A stretch of 8,062 bases of DNA from an uncultured Lentisphaeria bacterium (lineage in GTDB: Bacteria > Verrucomicrobiota > Lentisphaeria > Victivallales > Victivallaceae), in NCBI GenBank assembly GCA_903821255.1, contig CAIJKT010000178.1, forward strand, positions 1-8,062, in the 5' to 3' direction. The notes beneath the pieces were generated by a model. It had not been told where the DNA came from. It saw only the letters and a list, made by a program, of their open reading frames with translations, and searched no databases. Shown here piece after piece: positions 1-7,931 of this stretch. Position numbers and translations under genes: made by a program. The stretch's first letter is position 1. Every line of letters starts with the position of its first letter.

Positions 1-9
1 AAGTTCAAT

Positions 10-1014
10 CTAGCCTTCAATGTCGCGCAGATCGCAGATCTCCACCGGCGAATGCATATAGCGGTTCGGGATGCTCAGCAGCGCGGTGGCAACACCGGAA
101 CGGGTCAACTGCATCTGCGCGGTATCGGTGCCGCCGGAAGCCCGGTGTGCGGCGGTTTCCTGATATATGATCTTGTGCTTTCTGGCGACTTCGCGCAGTT
201 TGCGTCCCAGGACTGGATTGTTGTCGGCATTGCGGTTCAGTTCCGGACCGGAGCCGAGCTTGATTTCACCCAGTATCTTCTTTGCGATATCCGGAATATC
301 GGTTGCAAAACCGACGTCAACGGCAAAACCAACTTTCGGATCAATGCCGAAACAACTGGTTGCCGCGCCGCGCAATCCAAGTTCCTCCTGGACGGTACCG
401 ACACCGCAGACTTCGACTTTCAATTTGCGCACACTCAGGCAGCGCAGCGTTTCCGCAACCACAAACGCGCCGACTTTATCGTCCATCCCTTTGGATTTGA
501 TCCGGTTCCTGCCTATCCGCTGATAATTGCTGCGCACGGCAACAGGATCGCCAATGGCAATGATTTTAGCGGCGTCTTTTTTATTTTCCGCGCCGATGTC
601 AATCCACAAATCGTTAAGTTCCGGCGGCACTTCGCGTTCTTTCGGTGTCAGCAGATGTATCGGTTTTTTACCGATTACGCCGGGGATGCGGCCTTTCGCG
701 GTCAGGATTTCCACTTCGCAGCCGGGAACCGTCAGCTTGTCAATTCCACCGTTCGGACGGAAATAAAGCAGTCCCTCCTCGGAAATATAAACCACCTGGA
801 AGCCGATTTCATCATAATGTCCGGCGAGCATCACCCGGTAAGCGCCGCCGGGATTAACCACCCCGACCGTATTGCCCATCACATCGGTGTAAACCTTGCT
901 GGAAAATTCCTTCAGATACTCTCTGAAAGCCCCCGCGGTTTCTTCCTCGAATCCGGACGGCCCGGAACAGTTCATCAGCTTCTCCAGGAATTTCAAACTC
1001 TTTGCCGGTAACAT
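10..1014 (-). CDS. M42-family zinc/cobalt metallo-aminopeptidase (glutamyl aminopeptidase/endoglucanase-like), C-terminus possibly cut short
   Basis: Predicted cytoplasmic M42 aminopeptidase, a family that removes N-terminal residues from peptides and usually forms a large tetrahedral (TET) assembly. The two-metal site is complete: H66 and D68 in AGHYDEIGF, D178 in GMDDKVGAF, the catalytic pair E210-E211 in VQEELGLRGA, D233 in AVDVGFATD, and H321 in RYMHSPVEICDL. The region around residues 75-165 would be the inserted PDZ-like dimerisation domain. The start is well supported: AAGGAG (complement of 1023-1028) lies 8 bases upstream of the ATG. The protein is 334 residues, while relatives are usually about 340-360 and continue for about 20 residues after DLRDIEG with a helix. 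Here a TAG at 10-12 ends the frame, yet the next codons read I-E-L, as expected for that helix. Family assignment is very secure. Substrate preference cannot be read from sequence, and older cellulase labels for this family should not be trusted. Confidence 0.93.
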   Translation of the reverse strand: MLPAKSLKFLEKLMNCSGPSGFEEETAGAFREYLKEFSSKVYTDVMGNTVGVVNPGGAYRVMLAGHYDEIGFQVVYISEEGLLYFRPNGGIDKLTVPGCEVEILTAKGRIPGVIGKKPIHLLTPKEREVPPELNDLWIDIGAENKKDAAKIIAIGDPVAVRSNYQRIGRNRIKSKGMDDKVGAFVVAETLRCLSVRKLKVEVCGVGTVQEELGLRGAATSCFGIDPKVGFAVDVGFATDIPDIAKKILGEIKLGSGPELNRNADNNPVLGRKLREVARKHKIIYQETAAHRASGGTDTAQMQLTRSGVATALLSIPNRYMHSPVEICDLRDIEG

Positions 1015-1022
1015 TTTGTATG

Positions 1023-1028
1023 CTCCTT
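1023..1028 (-). promoter_or_regulatory. Strong Shine-Dalgarno site of the M42 peptidase gene
   Basis: On the leftward strand this reads AAGGAG, 8 bases before the ATG at 1014-1012. It fixes the start of the peptidase. It sits within an AT-rich stretch (1029-1041) that should leave the site unstructured. Confidence 0.8.
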
Positions 1029-1077
1029 AAATTTAAATTAATCATGGTGCGGGAACTGGCGCGGCCTGAAAACGGCT

Positions 1078-1098
1078 GCCGCAGATTATATCCGCGGC
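1078..1098 (-). other. Stem-loop between guaB and the M42 peptidase gene
   Basis: Eight-base-pair inverted repeat (1078-1085 with 1091-1098, one G-U pair on the transcribed leftward strand) closing a 5-base loop. It lies 23 bases after the guaB stop. No run of T follows directly on the leftward strand; only a short TTTT appears about 5 bases later, so it is not a convincing intrinsic terminator. A second, weaker pairing (1058-1066 with 1074-1080) uses some of the same bases, so the two would exclude each other. It could be an mRNA processing or stability element, a weak attenuator, or chance. Confidence 0.35.
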
Positions 1099-1120
1099 CA
1101 AGCCTCCAGGTATGCTATAA

Positions 1121-2620
1121 TTATTGCTCGGCAGTATAATTCGGAGCGTCTTTAAGCATGATCACGTCATGCGGATGCGCTTCGCGCAGTCCGGCGGAGG
1201 TGACTCTGACCAGTTTGGCTCTCTTCTGCAACTCTTCGATGGTCTTTGCGCCGCAGTAGCCGCAGGCATATTTGAGTCCGCCGACAAACTGATGAATGAC
1301 ATCACTGACCGGGCCGCGGAACGGCACCAGGCCTTCAATGCCCTGCGGCACAAGCTTCTTTTCGTCTTCGACATCCGCCTGTCCGTAGCGTTCGCGGCTG
1401 GCCTTGCCGGTCTTCATGGCTTCAAGGCTGCCCATGCCGCGGTAAACGACATAGCGGCGTCCGTGATGCAGCGTTATCTCGCCGGTGCTCTCCGAGGTTC
1501 CGGCAAGCGCGGAACCCATCATCACGCAAGAAGCGCCGACCGCGATAGCCTTCGGCACGTCGCCGGACTGCTTGATGCCGCCGTCCGCAATGACCGGGAT
1601 GCTCTGGCCGACAGCCTTTTTAACTTCGTAAACAGCGGTGACCTGCGGGATTCCAACGCCGGCAACGACGCGAGTCGTGCAAATGGAACCGGGTCCGATG
1701 CCGACTTTGATGCCGTCCGCTCCGGCCTTCGCCAGCGCGAGTCCGGCTTCGGCGGTAGCCACATTGCCGGCAACAATATCAACTTTATCGCCATAAGTGT
1801 TTTTCAGCAGTTTTACCGTCTCAATCACGTTTTTGCTGTGACCGTGAGCGGTATCAATGACCATAACATCCACGCCGGCTGCAACCAGCGCCGCGGCGCG
1901 TTCCTCGTCATAGGGACCGATTCCGGCGGCGGCCCGGAGCTGATGTTTGACGTCGCGGTTGTAATCGGGTTCTTCCTTGTCAATCAGTGTCTTGACGTCC
2001 TGGAAACTGTACAATCCGGTCAGACGGCCTTCGCCATCAACAGTGGGAAGCTTGCCGACCTTCTTTTCCAGCATAAGTTTATAAGCATTCTTGATGGAAA
2101 CGCCGTCTTTGGCGGTAATCAGCGTTTTGGCCATGATGTCGCCAATTTTGTGATTATAATGAGTAAGATACTTGATGTCGCGCGCGGTGATAATACCGAC
2201 CAGTTGATTCTGGCTGTCAACAATCGGAAAGCCGGAGAAAGAATACTTTTTTAGTTTCTTTTCCTTCAGCATTTCCGCCACGGTCTGATCAGGATGGAAA
2301 ACGACCGGCAGTTTTATGATGCCGTTCAGATAAAGTTTTACCCGTCTGACTTCCTGGGCCTGACGCTCAATGCTCAGGTTTTTGTGGATTACGCCAAGTC
2401 CGCCCAGCCGGGCCATGGCAATCGCCATATCGCCTTCGGTGACAGTATCCATGGCGGCGCTGACAAACGGGATGTTGAGCTTGACATTCCTTGAAAAATA
2501 TGAAGATACCTCCGCCTGCTCCGGCGCGAAATCCGCATATTGGGTAATCAGTGAAATATCATCAAATGTTAAACCCTCAAACTTGAAAGCACCCATAAAT
2601 TCATCAATGAATTTGTTCAT
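1121..2620 (-). CDS. guaB: Inosine-5'-monophosphate dehydrogenase (IMPDH)
   Basis: Oxidises IMP to XMP with NAD+, the committed step of guanine nucleotide synthesis in the cytoplasm. The 499-residue protein is full length (family about 480-500). It opens with the TIM-barrel start GLTFDDISL (residues 16-24) and AAMDTVTE (55-62). Two CBS domains are inserted at about residues 98-152 and 158-214; these normally bind adenine or guanine nucleotides and tune activity. The barrel then resumes with D256 (NAD site, VIDTAHGHS), the catalytic loop GPGSICTTR with Cys314, the IMP phosphate-binding regions IADGGIK (344-350) and MMGSALAGT (367-375), [10 protein letters not shown] (393-402), and the mobile flap SRERYGQ with the catalytic R411-Y412 pair. 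The start matches the family N-terminus, but only a weak purine-rich stretch precedes it. It lies 87 bases after yjbQ and may have its own promoter. Identification is essentially certain. Confidence 0.98.
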   Translation of the reverse strand: MNKFIDEFMGAFKFEGLTFDDISLITQYADFAPEQAEVSSYFSRNVKLNIPFVSAAMDTVTEGDMAIAMARLGGLGVIHKNLSIERQAQEVRRVKLYLNGIIKLPVVFHPDQTVAEMLKEKKLKKYSFSGFPIVDSQNQLVGIITARDIKYLTHYNHKIGDIMAKTLITAKDGVSIKNAYKLMLEKKVGKLPTVDGEGRLTGLYSFQDVKTLIDKEEPDYNRDVKHQLRAAAGIGPYDEERAAALVAAGVDVMVIDTAHGHSKNVIETVKLLKNTYGDKVDIVAGNVATAEAGLALAKAGADGIKVGIGPGSICTTRVVAGVGIPQVTAVYEVKKAVGQSIPVIADGGIKQSGDVPKAIAVGASCVMMGSALAGTSESTGEITLHHGRRYVVYRGMGSLEAMKTGKASRERYGQADVEDEKKLVPQGIEGLVPFRGPVSDVIHQFVGGLKYACGYCGAKTIEELQKRAKLVRVTSAGLREAHPHDVIMLKDAPNYTAEQ

Positions 2621-2677
2621 TTTGCCGTTCCCGCATCCCTGTATTTAGGTAAATTCCTTTATCTCTGATAAACTTTT

Positions 2678-2705
2678 AATATAGACATAAAACCGCGAAA
2701 AGCAA
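2678..2705 (-). promoter_or_regulatory. Candidate promoter for guaB
   Basis: In the 87-base gap between yjbQ and guaB, the leftward strand shows TTGCTT (complement of 2700-2705, 3 of 6 matches to the -35 consensus), a 16-base spacer, and TATATT (complement of 2678-2683, 5 of 6 matches to the -10 consensus). The gap is AT-rich compared with the genes. The -35 is weak and no transcript data are available, so this is only a plausible internal promoter giving guaB expression independent of lnt-yjbQ. Confidence 0.3.
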
Positions 2706-2707
2706 CA

Positions 2708-3124
2708 TTATTCGCCAATAATTTTCACCAGAACGCGTTTTTTACGCCCGCCGTCAAATTCTCGGTCGAATATCTGATCCCACGGTCCGAAATCCAATCT
2801 GCCGTTTGTCACTGCCGCCACGACTTCCCGCCCCATGATCTGCCGCTTGAGATGGGCGTCGCCATTATCTTCAAAGCCGTTGTGGGCATACTGGCTGTGC
2901 GGTTTTTCCGGCGCCAGCTTTTCCAGCCAGCGCTCAAAATCGGCGTGCAGACCGCTTTCGTCGTCGTTGATGAAAACCGATGCTGTAATATGCATCGCGT
3001 TGCAGAGCACAAACCCTTCGCTGATGCCGGATTCGCGGAGACATTCTTCCACTTGCGGAGTAATATTGATATAAGCTCTTCTCGTCCTGGTTTCAAACCA
3101 TAACTCTTTCCGGTAACTTTTCAT
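2708..3124 (-). CDS. yjbQ: YjbQ/UPF0047 family protein
   Basis: Small (138 residues), full-length member of the YjbQ (UPF0047, TIGR00149) family. Seen in the sequence: H45 in [14 protein letters not shown], acidic N-D-D at 53-55, the second histidine H91 in [13 protein letters not shown], and the typical C-terminal block [20 protein letters not shown] followed by a strand ending in KIIGE. From the family: these proteins form compact trimers, and the E. coli member was reported to have weak thiamine-phosphate synthase activity. The physiological role is not settled, and no thiamine gene is nearby to support that function. The start is fixed by GGAGGA (complement of 3129-3134), 4 bases before the ATG, in the 11-base gap after lnt. 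That spacing indicates co-transcription and probable translational coupling with lnt. Family call is secure; biochemical function is open. Confidence 0.92.
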   Translation of the reverse strand: MKSYRKELWFETRTRRAYINITPQVEECLRESGISEGFVLCNAMHITASVFINDDESGLHADFERWLEKLAPEKPHSQYAHNGFEDNGDAHLKRQIMGREVVAAVTNGRLDFGPWDQIFDREFDGGRKKRVLVKIIGE

Positions 3125-3128
3125 TGAG

Positions 3129-3134
3129 TCCTCC
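3129..3134 (-). promoter_or_regulatory. Shine-Dalgarno site of yjbQ inside the lnt-yjbQ gap
   Basis: Reads GGAGGA on the leftward strand, with 4 bases to the yjbQ ATG and 1 base after the lnt TAA. A ribosome finishing lnt would sit on this site, which favours re-initiation on yjbQ. Confidence 0.75.
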
Positions 3135-3135
3135 G

Positions 3136-4980
3136 TTATTTTGGATCAAACATTGCGTTGAATTTGTCCTTTTTCCGCCGCCAGCTCCACATGGAAACCA
3201 GCGACGCGGCCATGGTCAGCAGCATGCAGCAATAAAGAAAGACATCGCCGTAAAGAGTATAAAAGGTCGGTTGCGGATTTACCGGAACCGGCACTTTGAC
3301 GACACCGGCCGCCCGGCCGCGCTGAAGGACATCGGGAATCTGTTTACCGGTTTGCGGATCAGTCTTCTTCATCACCGCATCGGCGATAAGTCCGCTGGGC
3401 ATGATCAGGCAACTGGCGCTGTTGTTGCCGCAGCGCAGCATCGGCAGACGGGTTTCAATGCTCCTGAAAACTGAATTTGCCAGATGCTGTTCAGGTTCGC
3501 AGCTCGCCGGATACCAGGCGTCATTGGTGATGACCAGCAGCAGATTCGCGCCGCGCCGGGCTTCGTTCGCCCCGACATACGGAAAGGTGTCTTCAAAGCA
3601 GATATTGATGCCGGCATTGACGCCGGGCAGGATTTTCAGCGGGGAGAAGCTTTTGCCCGGAGTCAGATCGCGATTCATATCTATGAGTCTGGTGATAAAT
3701 TCCGGCAGATATTTTCTGAACGGAATGAATTCGCCGAACGGCACCCGCTGAACCTTGTCGAATTTGTCCGTGGACCGGCCGGCATTGTCGAACAGGAATG
3801 CGCTGTTAAGCATCAGCGACGGCTGGTTGCGGTCAAAACTCAGTTCAAAGTCAAGAGTGCCGATCAGCATCGGAATCTGAGTGCGTTTGATGAAGTCAGT
3901 CAGCCGCGAGCGGTATTCCCGGCACAGGTTATTGTTGCCGCGGTACGGATAGGGAACGGCTGTTTCCGGCCAGATAATGATGTCCGGTTTCTCCGTCGCG
4001 ATCAATTCCGAAAGCTGCATATAGATGTCCAGCGCTTCAAGCGCCTGGCTGTTATCGGCGTTGCGCCGCTGGGAAATGTCGCCTTGAATCAGAGCGGCGC
4101 TGAAATTGACTTGCGCAGGCTGCTTGGCGGTCAAAATTGAGGATGCTCCGAAGATGATGATTGAAAGCATGACCGCCACGGTTATCATCAGCGGCACAGG
4201 CTGCGGCATCTTCTCCATGGCGTTCCTGCTCTTCAGACAGTTCTGAATGGCCATGACAATGGTAATGTTCAGCATCACCAGCAGGAAACTGATGCCGTAT
4301 ACGCCGGTATATTCGCAGATCTGGATCAGCGGCAGATTCTGCCACTGACAGGAACCGGTGTAGTTCCAGGGAAGCATTGTCGAACGTCCGCTCTCCAGCA
4401 CACACCACCACCCGGCCAGCGCAGCGGCCAAAAACAGTTCGCGGGGAATTGAAACGCGTCTGTAATTCTGCTCCGCCTGACAGCCGGCCAGTTGTATTTC
4501 CGCCGGGATGAGGATGCCGCGCCGGAACAGCGGCACGGCGGCGCTCCAGCAGCCGGTGTACAGCGCGATGACCGGCCCGATCATGTACGGAATCGCCGGA
4601 TTGATTTCCCGCAGCCAGTAGAATGAGGTAAAGCCCCAGGCCAGTCCCCACACCCAGCCGGCGCGCCAGGCGCGGAACGGCTTCCTGTCATGGGCGATCC
4701 AGTAAAGCGGAATAATCGCGATCCAGGAGGTGAAACTCCAGTTCAGCGGCGGCAGCGAAGCGGTCATCAGCATTCCCGACAGCAGCAGCACTCCGACCTC
4801 AATCAGTCTGGTGGAGAATCTTATTTTGCCGGCCTCGTTGCCGGAGCGGTTTTTCTTCTGCTCCAACTCACTTGGCAATGCAGCGGCTTGAGGCGCATTT
4901 TCCGTCACTTCATTCGTATTTGAAACCATACTTTGTAAATCTTTCCGGTATCTTGCCTGGAGTTTTACGGCAATGTTCAT
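3136..4980 (-). CDS. lnt: Apolipoprotein N-acyltransferase
   Basis: Inner-membrane enzyme that adds the third acyl chain, taken from a phospholipid, to the N-terminal cysteine of lipoproteins: the last maturation step before export to the outer membrane. All three catalytic residues are visible: E339 in [12 protein letters not shown]409 in [14 protein letters not shown], and C461 in [11 protein letters not shown]. The E-to-K and K-to-C spacings (70 and 52) are close to E. coli Lnt. About eight hydrophobic segments fit the family: near 58-76, 80-96, 107-123, 131-152, 181-196, 223-245, 262-283 and, after the nitrilase-like periplasmic domain (about 291-560), 578-598. At 614 residues it is about 100 longer than E. 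coli Lnt. Part of this is a charged, non-conserved N-terminal tail of about 55 residues. The 4980 start has no Shine-Dalgarno sequence; a second in-frame ATG at 4929 (residue M18), preceded by a purine-rich GGAAAG, is an equally possible start. First gene of the leftward group. Confidence 0.96.
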   Translation of the reverse strand: MNIAVKLQARYRKDLQSMVSNTNEVTENAPQAAALPSELEQKKNRSGNEAGKIRFSTRLIEVGVLLLSGMLMTASLPPLNWSFTSWIAIIPLYWIAHDRKPFRAWRAGWVWGLAWGFTSFYWLREINPAIPYMIGPVIALYTGCWSAAVPLFRRGILIPAEIQLAGCQAEQNYRRVSIPRELFLAAALAGWWCVLESGRSTMLPWNYTGSCQWQNLPLIQICEYTGVYGISFLLVMLNITIVMAIQNCLKSRNAMEKMPQPVPLMITVAVMLSIIIFGASSILTAKQPAQVNFSAALIQGDISQRRNADNSQALEALDIYMQLSELIATEKPDIIIWPETAVPYPYRGNNNLCREYRSRLTDFIKRTQIPMLIGTLDFELSFDRNQPSLMLNSAFLFDNAGRSTDKFDKVQRVPFGEFIPFRKYLPEFITRLIDMNRDLTPGKSFSPLKILPGVNAGINICFEDTFPYVGANEARRGANLLLVITNDAWYPASCEPEQHLANSVFRSIETRLPMLRCGNNSASCLIMPSGLIADAVMKKTDPQTGKQIPDVLQRGRAAGVVKVPVPVNPQPTFYTLYGDVFLYCCMLLTMAASLVSMWSWRRKKDKFNAMFDPK

Positions 4981-5017
4981 TGATTTTATGCATTCAGTAG
5001 TGTAATTTAATCCACAT

Positions 5018-5031
5018 TTTAAATATTTAAA
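5018..5031. repeat. 14-base perfect AT palindrome upstream of nadB
   Basis: TTTAAATATTTAAA reads the same on both strands and lies directly upstream of the candidate nadB -10 box (5032-5037). It could be an operator for a dimeric regulator acting on nadB and lnt. An AT-only palindrome in an AT-rich stretch is also easily produced by chance. Confidence 0.4.
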
Positions 5032-5040
5032 TATAGAAGT

Positions 5041-5062
5041 GCCGTATTTTTAAAGATACGGC
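5041..5062 (+). other. 5' leader stem-loop of nadB
   Basis: GCCGTAT (5041-5047) pairs perfectly with ATACGGC (5056-5062), and the stem can extend by a G-U and an A-U pair. It ends 10 bases before the nadB ATG. If TATAGA at 5032-5037 is the -10 box, transcription would start within the first bases of this stem, so the mRNA would begin with the hairpin. CTTTAATTATT follows, with no Shine-Dalgarno sequence. It may stabilise the 5' end, act as an operator at the start site, or be a weak terminator-like structure. Confidence 0.5.
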
Positions 5063-5072
5063 TTTAATTATT

Positions 5073-6731
5073 ATGGAAACTAGCGAATATCTGGAATTTG
5101 ATCATATCGTAATCGGCAGCGGGCTTGCCGGGCTTTCCGCCGCGCTCTACATGGCTGACACCGGCCGCTCCGTGGCGATCATCACCAAACGCAAAATTGA
5201 CGACTGCAATACCAAATACGCTCAAGGCGGCATTGCCTGCGTCATGGATGCCATGGATTCATTTGACGAACACGTCAAAGACACCCTGAACGCCGGGGCG
5301 AAGCTGTGCAATGAAGAGGTCGTCAGGGATATTGTCGAAGCCGGTCCGGCGATTATCCGGGAACTGATCAGCCGCGGCGCACATTTTACAACCCGCGGCG
5401 AACTCGGCCATGATTCCCGCAGAAATGACTTCGATCTCGGCCGTGAAGGCGGCCATACCAAGCGCCGGGTGCTGCATGCCGGCGACATCACCGGCGAAGA
5501 AGTCGAACGCATCCTGGTCAACTCATGCCTGGCACATAAAAATATCACGGTCTTTGAGAATCATATCGCAATTGACCTGATCACCACCCAGCGCATGGGG
5601 CTGAGGGGCGAAAACCGCTGCCTCGGCGTATATGTGCTGGATTACATTAAGAACTCGGTAAAGACTTTTGTCGGGCTTTCAACGACGGTGGCTACCGGCG
5701 GCACCGGCAAGGTCTACCTTTATACCAGCAATGCCGACATTGCCTGCGGCTGCGGCGTGGCCATGTGCTACCGCGCCAATGCCAAGATCGCGAACATGGA
5801 GTTCATCCAGTTTCACCCGACCATTCTTTACAGTTCAAAAGTCAAATCGTTCCTTATCAGCGAAGCGGTCCGCGGCGAAGGGGCGATCCTCAAGAGCAAA
5901 AACAGCAGAGGCGAACTGGTCGAGTTCATGGATAAATACCATGAGATGAAAAGCCTGGCCCCCCGCGACGTCGTGGCCCGGGCGATTGACAACGAACTGA
6001 AGCGCAGCGGCGAACGCTGCGTATATCTTGATATCCGCCATGTTGACGAGGCCACTTTAAGGCTCCGTTTCCCGAATATCTTCGAGAAATGCCTGGAGGC
6101 CGGAATCAATATGGCCAAAGACCCGATCCCGGTCGTTCCCGCCGAGCATTATTCATGCGGCGGCGTCCGCACCGACGTCAACGGCTTTACCGGCATTGTC
6201 GGCTTGTATGCTGTCGGCGAAGCCGGCTGCACCGGACTGCACGGAGCCAACCGCCTGGCCAGCAACAGCCTGCTGGAAGCTCTGGTCGTGGCCAAATTCT
6301 CCTTGAAACATATCCATGAACACATGACCGAACTCCGCAACAGCCGACTCCCGGAACGGGTTCCGAACTGGAGCTGCGGCGACGCTACCGACTCCGACGA
6401 AATGGTTGTCATCTCCCACAACTGGAATGAAATAAGAACTTTCATGTGGGACTATGTCGGTATCTTCAGGACAAACAAACGGCTGGAGCGGGCCAATGCC
6501 AGGATTAAGCTCATCAACAAGGAAATCGAGAAATACTACTGGGACTTCCTGATCACTCCAGACCTGATCGAAGTGCGTAATATCGCGTCCGTCGCGGAAA
6601 TTATCATCAATTCCGCATTAAGCCGCAAAGAGAGCCGGGGCCTGCATTTTAACGCCGATTACCCGTTCCAGAACCCGGCGCTGGACCATTCAGACACAAT
6701 CATACAAAAGAATCCGGACTGTTATGACTAA
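5073..6731 (+). CDS. nadB: L-aspartate oxidase
   Basis: FAD enzyme that oxidises L-aspartate to iminoaspartate, which NadA condenses to quinolinate in de novo NAD synthesis; cytoplasmic. The protein is 552 residues (family about 520-550). It shows the FAD dinucleotide-binding motif VIGSGLAGLSAAL (13-25), the substrate loop NTKYAQGGIA (46-55), the E125 signature LGREGGHTKRRV that separates NadB from fumarate reductase and succinate dehydrogenase flavoproteins, H248 (QFHPT), R298 (LAPRDVVARA), H359 (PAEHYSCGG) and R394 (GANRLASNSL). The helical C-terminal domain (about 430-530) includes SRGLHFNADYP. The start gives the usual short lead to the FAD motif, although no Shine-Dalgarno sequence precedes it. 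nadA and nadC are not in the window. It overlaps pcnB by 8 bases. Identification is essentially certain. Confidence 0.97.
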   Translation: METSEYLEFDHIVIGSGLAGLSAALYMADTGRSVAIITKRKIDDCNTKYAQGGIACVMDAMDSFDEHVKDTLNAGAKLCNEEVVRDIVEAGPAIIRELISRGAHFTTRGELGHDSRRNDFDLGREGGHTKRRVLHAGDITGEEVERILVNSCLAHKNITVFENHIAIDLITTQRMGLRGENRCLGVYVLDYIKNSVKTFVGLSTTVATGGTGKVYLYTSNADIACGCGVAMCYRANAKIANMEFIQFHPTILYSSKVKSFLISEAVRGEGAILKSKNSRGELVEFMDKYHEMKSLAPRDVVARAIDNELKRSGERCVYLDIRHVDEATLRLRFPNIFEKCLEAGINMAKDPIPVVPAEHYSCGGVRTDVNGFTGIVGLYAVGEAGCTGLHGANRLASNSLLEALVVAKFSLKHIHEHMTELRNSRLPERVPNWSCGDATDSDEMVVISHNWNEIRTFMWDYVGIFRTNKRLERANARIKLINKEIEKYYWDFLITPDLIEVRNIASVAEIIINSALSRKESRGLHFNADYPFQNPALDHSDTIIQKNPDCYD

Positions 6732-7923
6732 AAAAACGCTGCAAGTCGCTCCATACATCACCGACATTATCGCCCGGCTGCAGGAAGCCGGCTATGAAAC
6801 TTATGTGGTCGGCGGCGCAATCCGCGACCTGATGCTCGGACGGGAACCCAAGGACTACGACATCTCCACTTCCGCCACGCCGGAACAGGTGAAGGATGTC
6901 TTCGGACGCCGCCGCGCCAGAATCATCGGACGGCGCTTCAAACTGGTCCACCTCTATCAGGGCATGGAGATCATCGAAATAAGCACTTTCCGCCGCATGC
7001 CTGAAAAAACTGCCAAAGTTCCGGCTAAGCTCAAAGACCAGCCTGTCCCGGAAAATATGATCTTCCACGACAATGAATTCGGCACTTCCGAAGAAGATGC
7101 CTGGCGGCGGGACTTCACCGTCAACGCCCTGTTCTACGACCCGGTTTCGCATAAGCTGATCGACCACACCAAATCCGGGATTGACGACATTAACAACGGC
7201 ATCGTGCGGGCTATCGGCGACGCCAGCCTGCGGTTCGCAGATGACCCGGTCCGGATGCTGCGGGCGCTGAAACTCGTCGGCCAATACGGATTCAAGCTTT
7301 GCCCGGAAACCGAAACCTCCCTCCGCGAATGCCTGCCGCTGATTACCCATGCCGCGGAATCCAGACTGACCCTGGAACTCGAAAAGATCCTTCAAAACAT
7401 TCATTGCGCCAAGATCTTCAGCTCATTTCACCAATACGGTTTTCTGAGTTACTTCCTGCCGTTTCTGCATGACAACTGGAATACTCCGGCCCGCGAATAT
7501 GTCATGGAACTGCTGGAGGAAAGAAACAACCGCATCACCCAGGGCCGTTACCGCGTCAGTGTCTCCCTGGCGGTCGCGGCAATAACGCTGCCGTTCGCCG
7601 AAATGCTCGTCGGCTTCGGCGAAAAAGGCAAACTCTGGGAATACAGCCCCGAAACCAATGACCAGTTATGCAACCTGGTCTCTGAAGTTTTCAAACCGCA
7701 CAATCTGGTCAAGCGCCTGGTGTTTTCCGCCCAGCGCATCCTGATCATGCAGACCGCCTTTTTGCATTTCCAGAAAACAACCAAAGTCATCAGCATGCAG
7801 GGCTATGCTCACGCCCGGGAACTGCTGATGATCCAGAACGCCGTCACCTGGCATTCGAAAGAACTGCCGGTGAAATGGCCTCACGAAATTCACCATTCCA
7901 CCCACGGCGACAAACGCCGCTGA
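6724..7923 (+). CDS. pcnB: PcnB-type nucleotidyltransferase (poly(A) polymerase I family; class II CCA-transferase superfamily)
   Basis: Template-independent RNA nucleotidyltransferase of the class II family, which includes poly(A) polymerase I and CCA-adding enzymes. Visible parts: the nucleotide-binding turn VVGGAIRDLMLG (28-39), the catalytic aspartates D44 and D46 in KDYDISTSA, the third acid E85 in IIEISTFR, RRDFTVNALFYDP (128-140), and the neck motif DDPVRMLRALK (163-173). The block IIGRRFKLVHL (67-77) and the EEDAWRRDF context resemble PcnB more than Cca, so polyadenylation of RNA 3' ends for decay is the better guess; CCA addition to tRNA cannot be excluded. At 399 residues it is shorter than E. 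coli PcnB (about 465), mainly at the C-terminus, which still ends in basic DKRR. The ATG overlaps the last 8 bases of nadB and lacks its own clear Shine-Dalgarno site, indicating translational coupling. Family certain; poly(A) versus CCA activity about 75 percent for poly(A). Confidence 0.9.
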   Translation: MTKKTLQVAPYITDIIARLQEAGYETYVVGGAIRDLMLGREPKDYDISTSATPEQVKDVFGRRRARIIGRRFKLVHLYQGMEIIEISTFRRMPEKTAKVPAKLKDQPVPENMIFHDNEFGTSEEDAWRRDFTVNALFYDPVSHKLIDHTKSGIDDINNGIVRAIGDASLRFADDPVRMLRALKLVGQYGFKLCPETETSLRECLPLITHAAESRLTLELEKILQNIHCAKIFSSFHQYGFLSYFLPFLHDNWNTPAREYVMELLEERNNRITQGRYRVSVSLAVAAITLPFAEMLVGFGEKGKLWEYSPETNDQLCNLVSEVFKPHNLVKRLVFSAQRILIMQTAFLHFQKTTKVISMQGYAHARELLMIQNAVTWHSKELPVKWPHEIHHSTHGDKRR

Positions 7924-7931
7924 CCCGTATT

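Larger units (their letters stand above)
4981..5072. promoter_or_regulatory. Divergent control region between lnt and nadB
   Basis: Ninety-two bases of markedly AT-rich DNA separate the start codons of lnt (leftward) and nadB (rightward), so it must carry both promoters. On the + strand TATAGA at 5032-5037 is a fair -10 box for nadB, but no good -35 lies at the right distance. On the leftward strand only weak candidates are visible (for example TACACT near 4999-5004). The region also contains the palindrome and stem-loop listed separately. Confidence 0.5.

Noticed and set aside
52..1011. Long open frame (319 codons) on the + strand opposite the M42 peptidase gene
   Set aside because: It mirrors the peptidase gene, matches no family I recognise and is rich in low-plausibility composition. 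The opposite strand carries every M42 metal ligand plus a strong ribosome site.
1124..2254. Long open frame (376 codons) on the + strand opposite guaB
   Set aside because: The guaB frame is complete and fully conserved. The antisense frame is a by-product of its codon use.
1121..2620. guaB as GMP reductase (GuaC) or a CBS-lacking variant
   Set aside because: Both CBS domains, the SRERYGQ flap and the IMPDH-type YRGMGSL segment are present, and the length is that of IMPDH.
6700..7404. Leftward open frame (234 codons) opposite the start of pcnB
   Set aside because: It lies over the catalytic domain of pcnB and has no recognisable domain or ribosome site.
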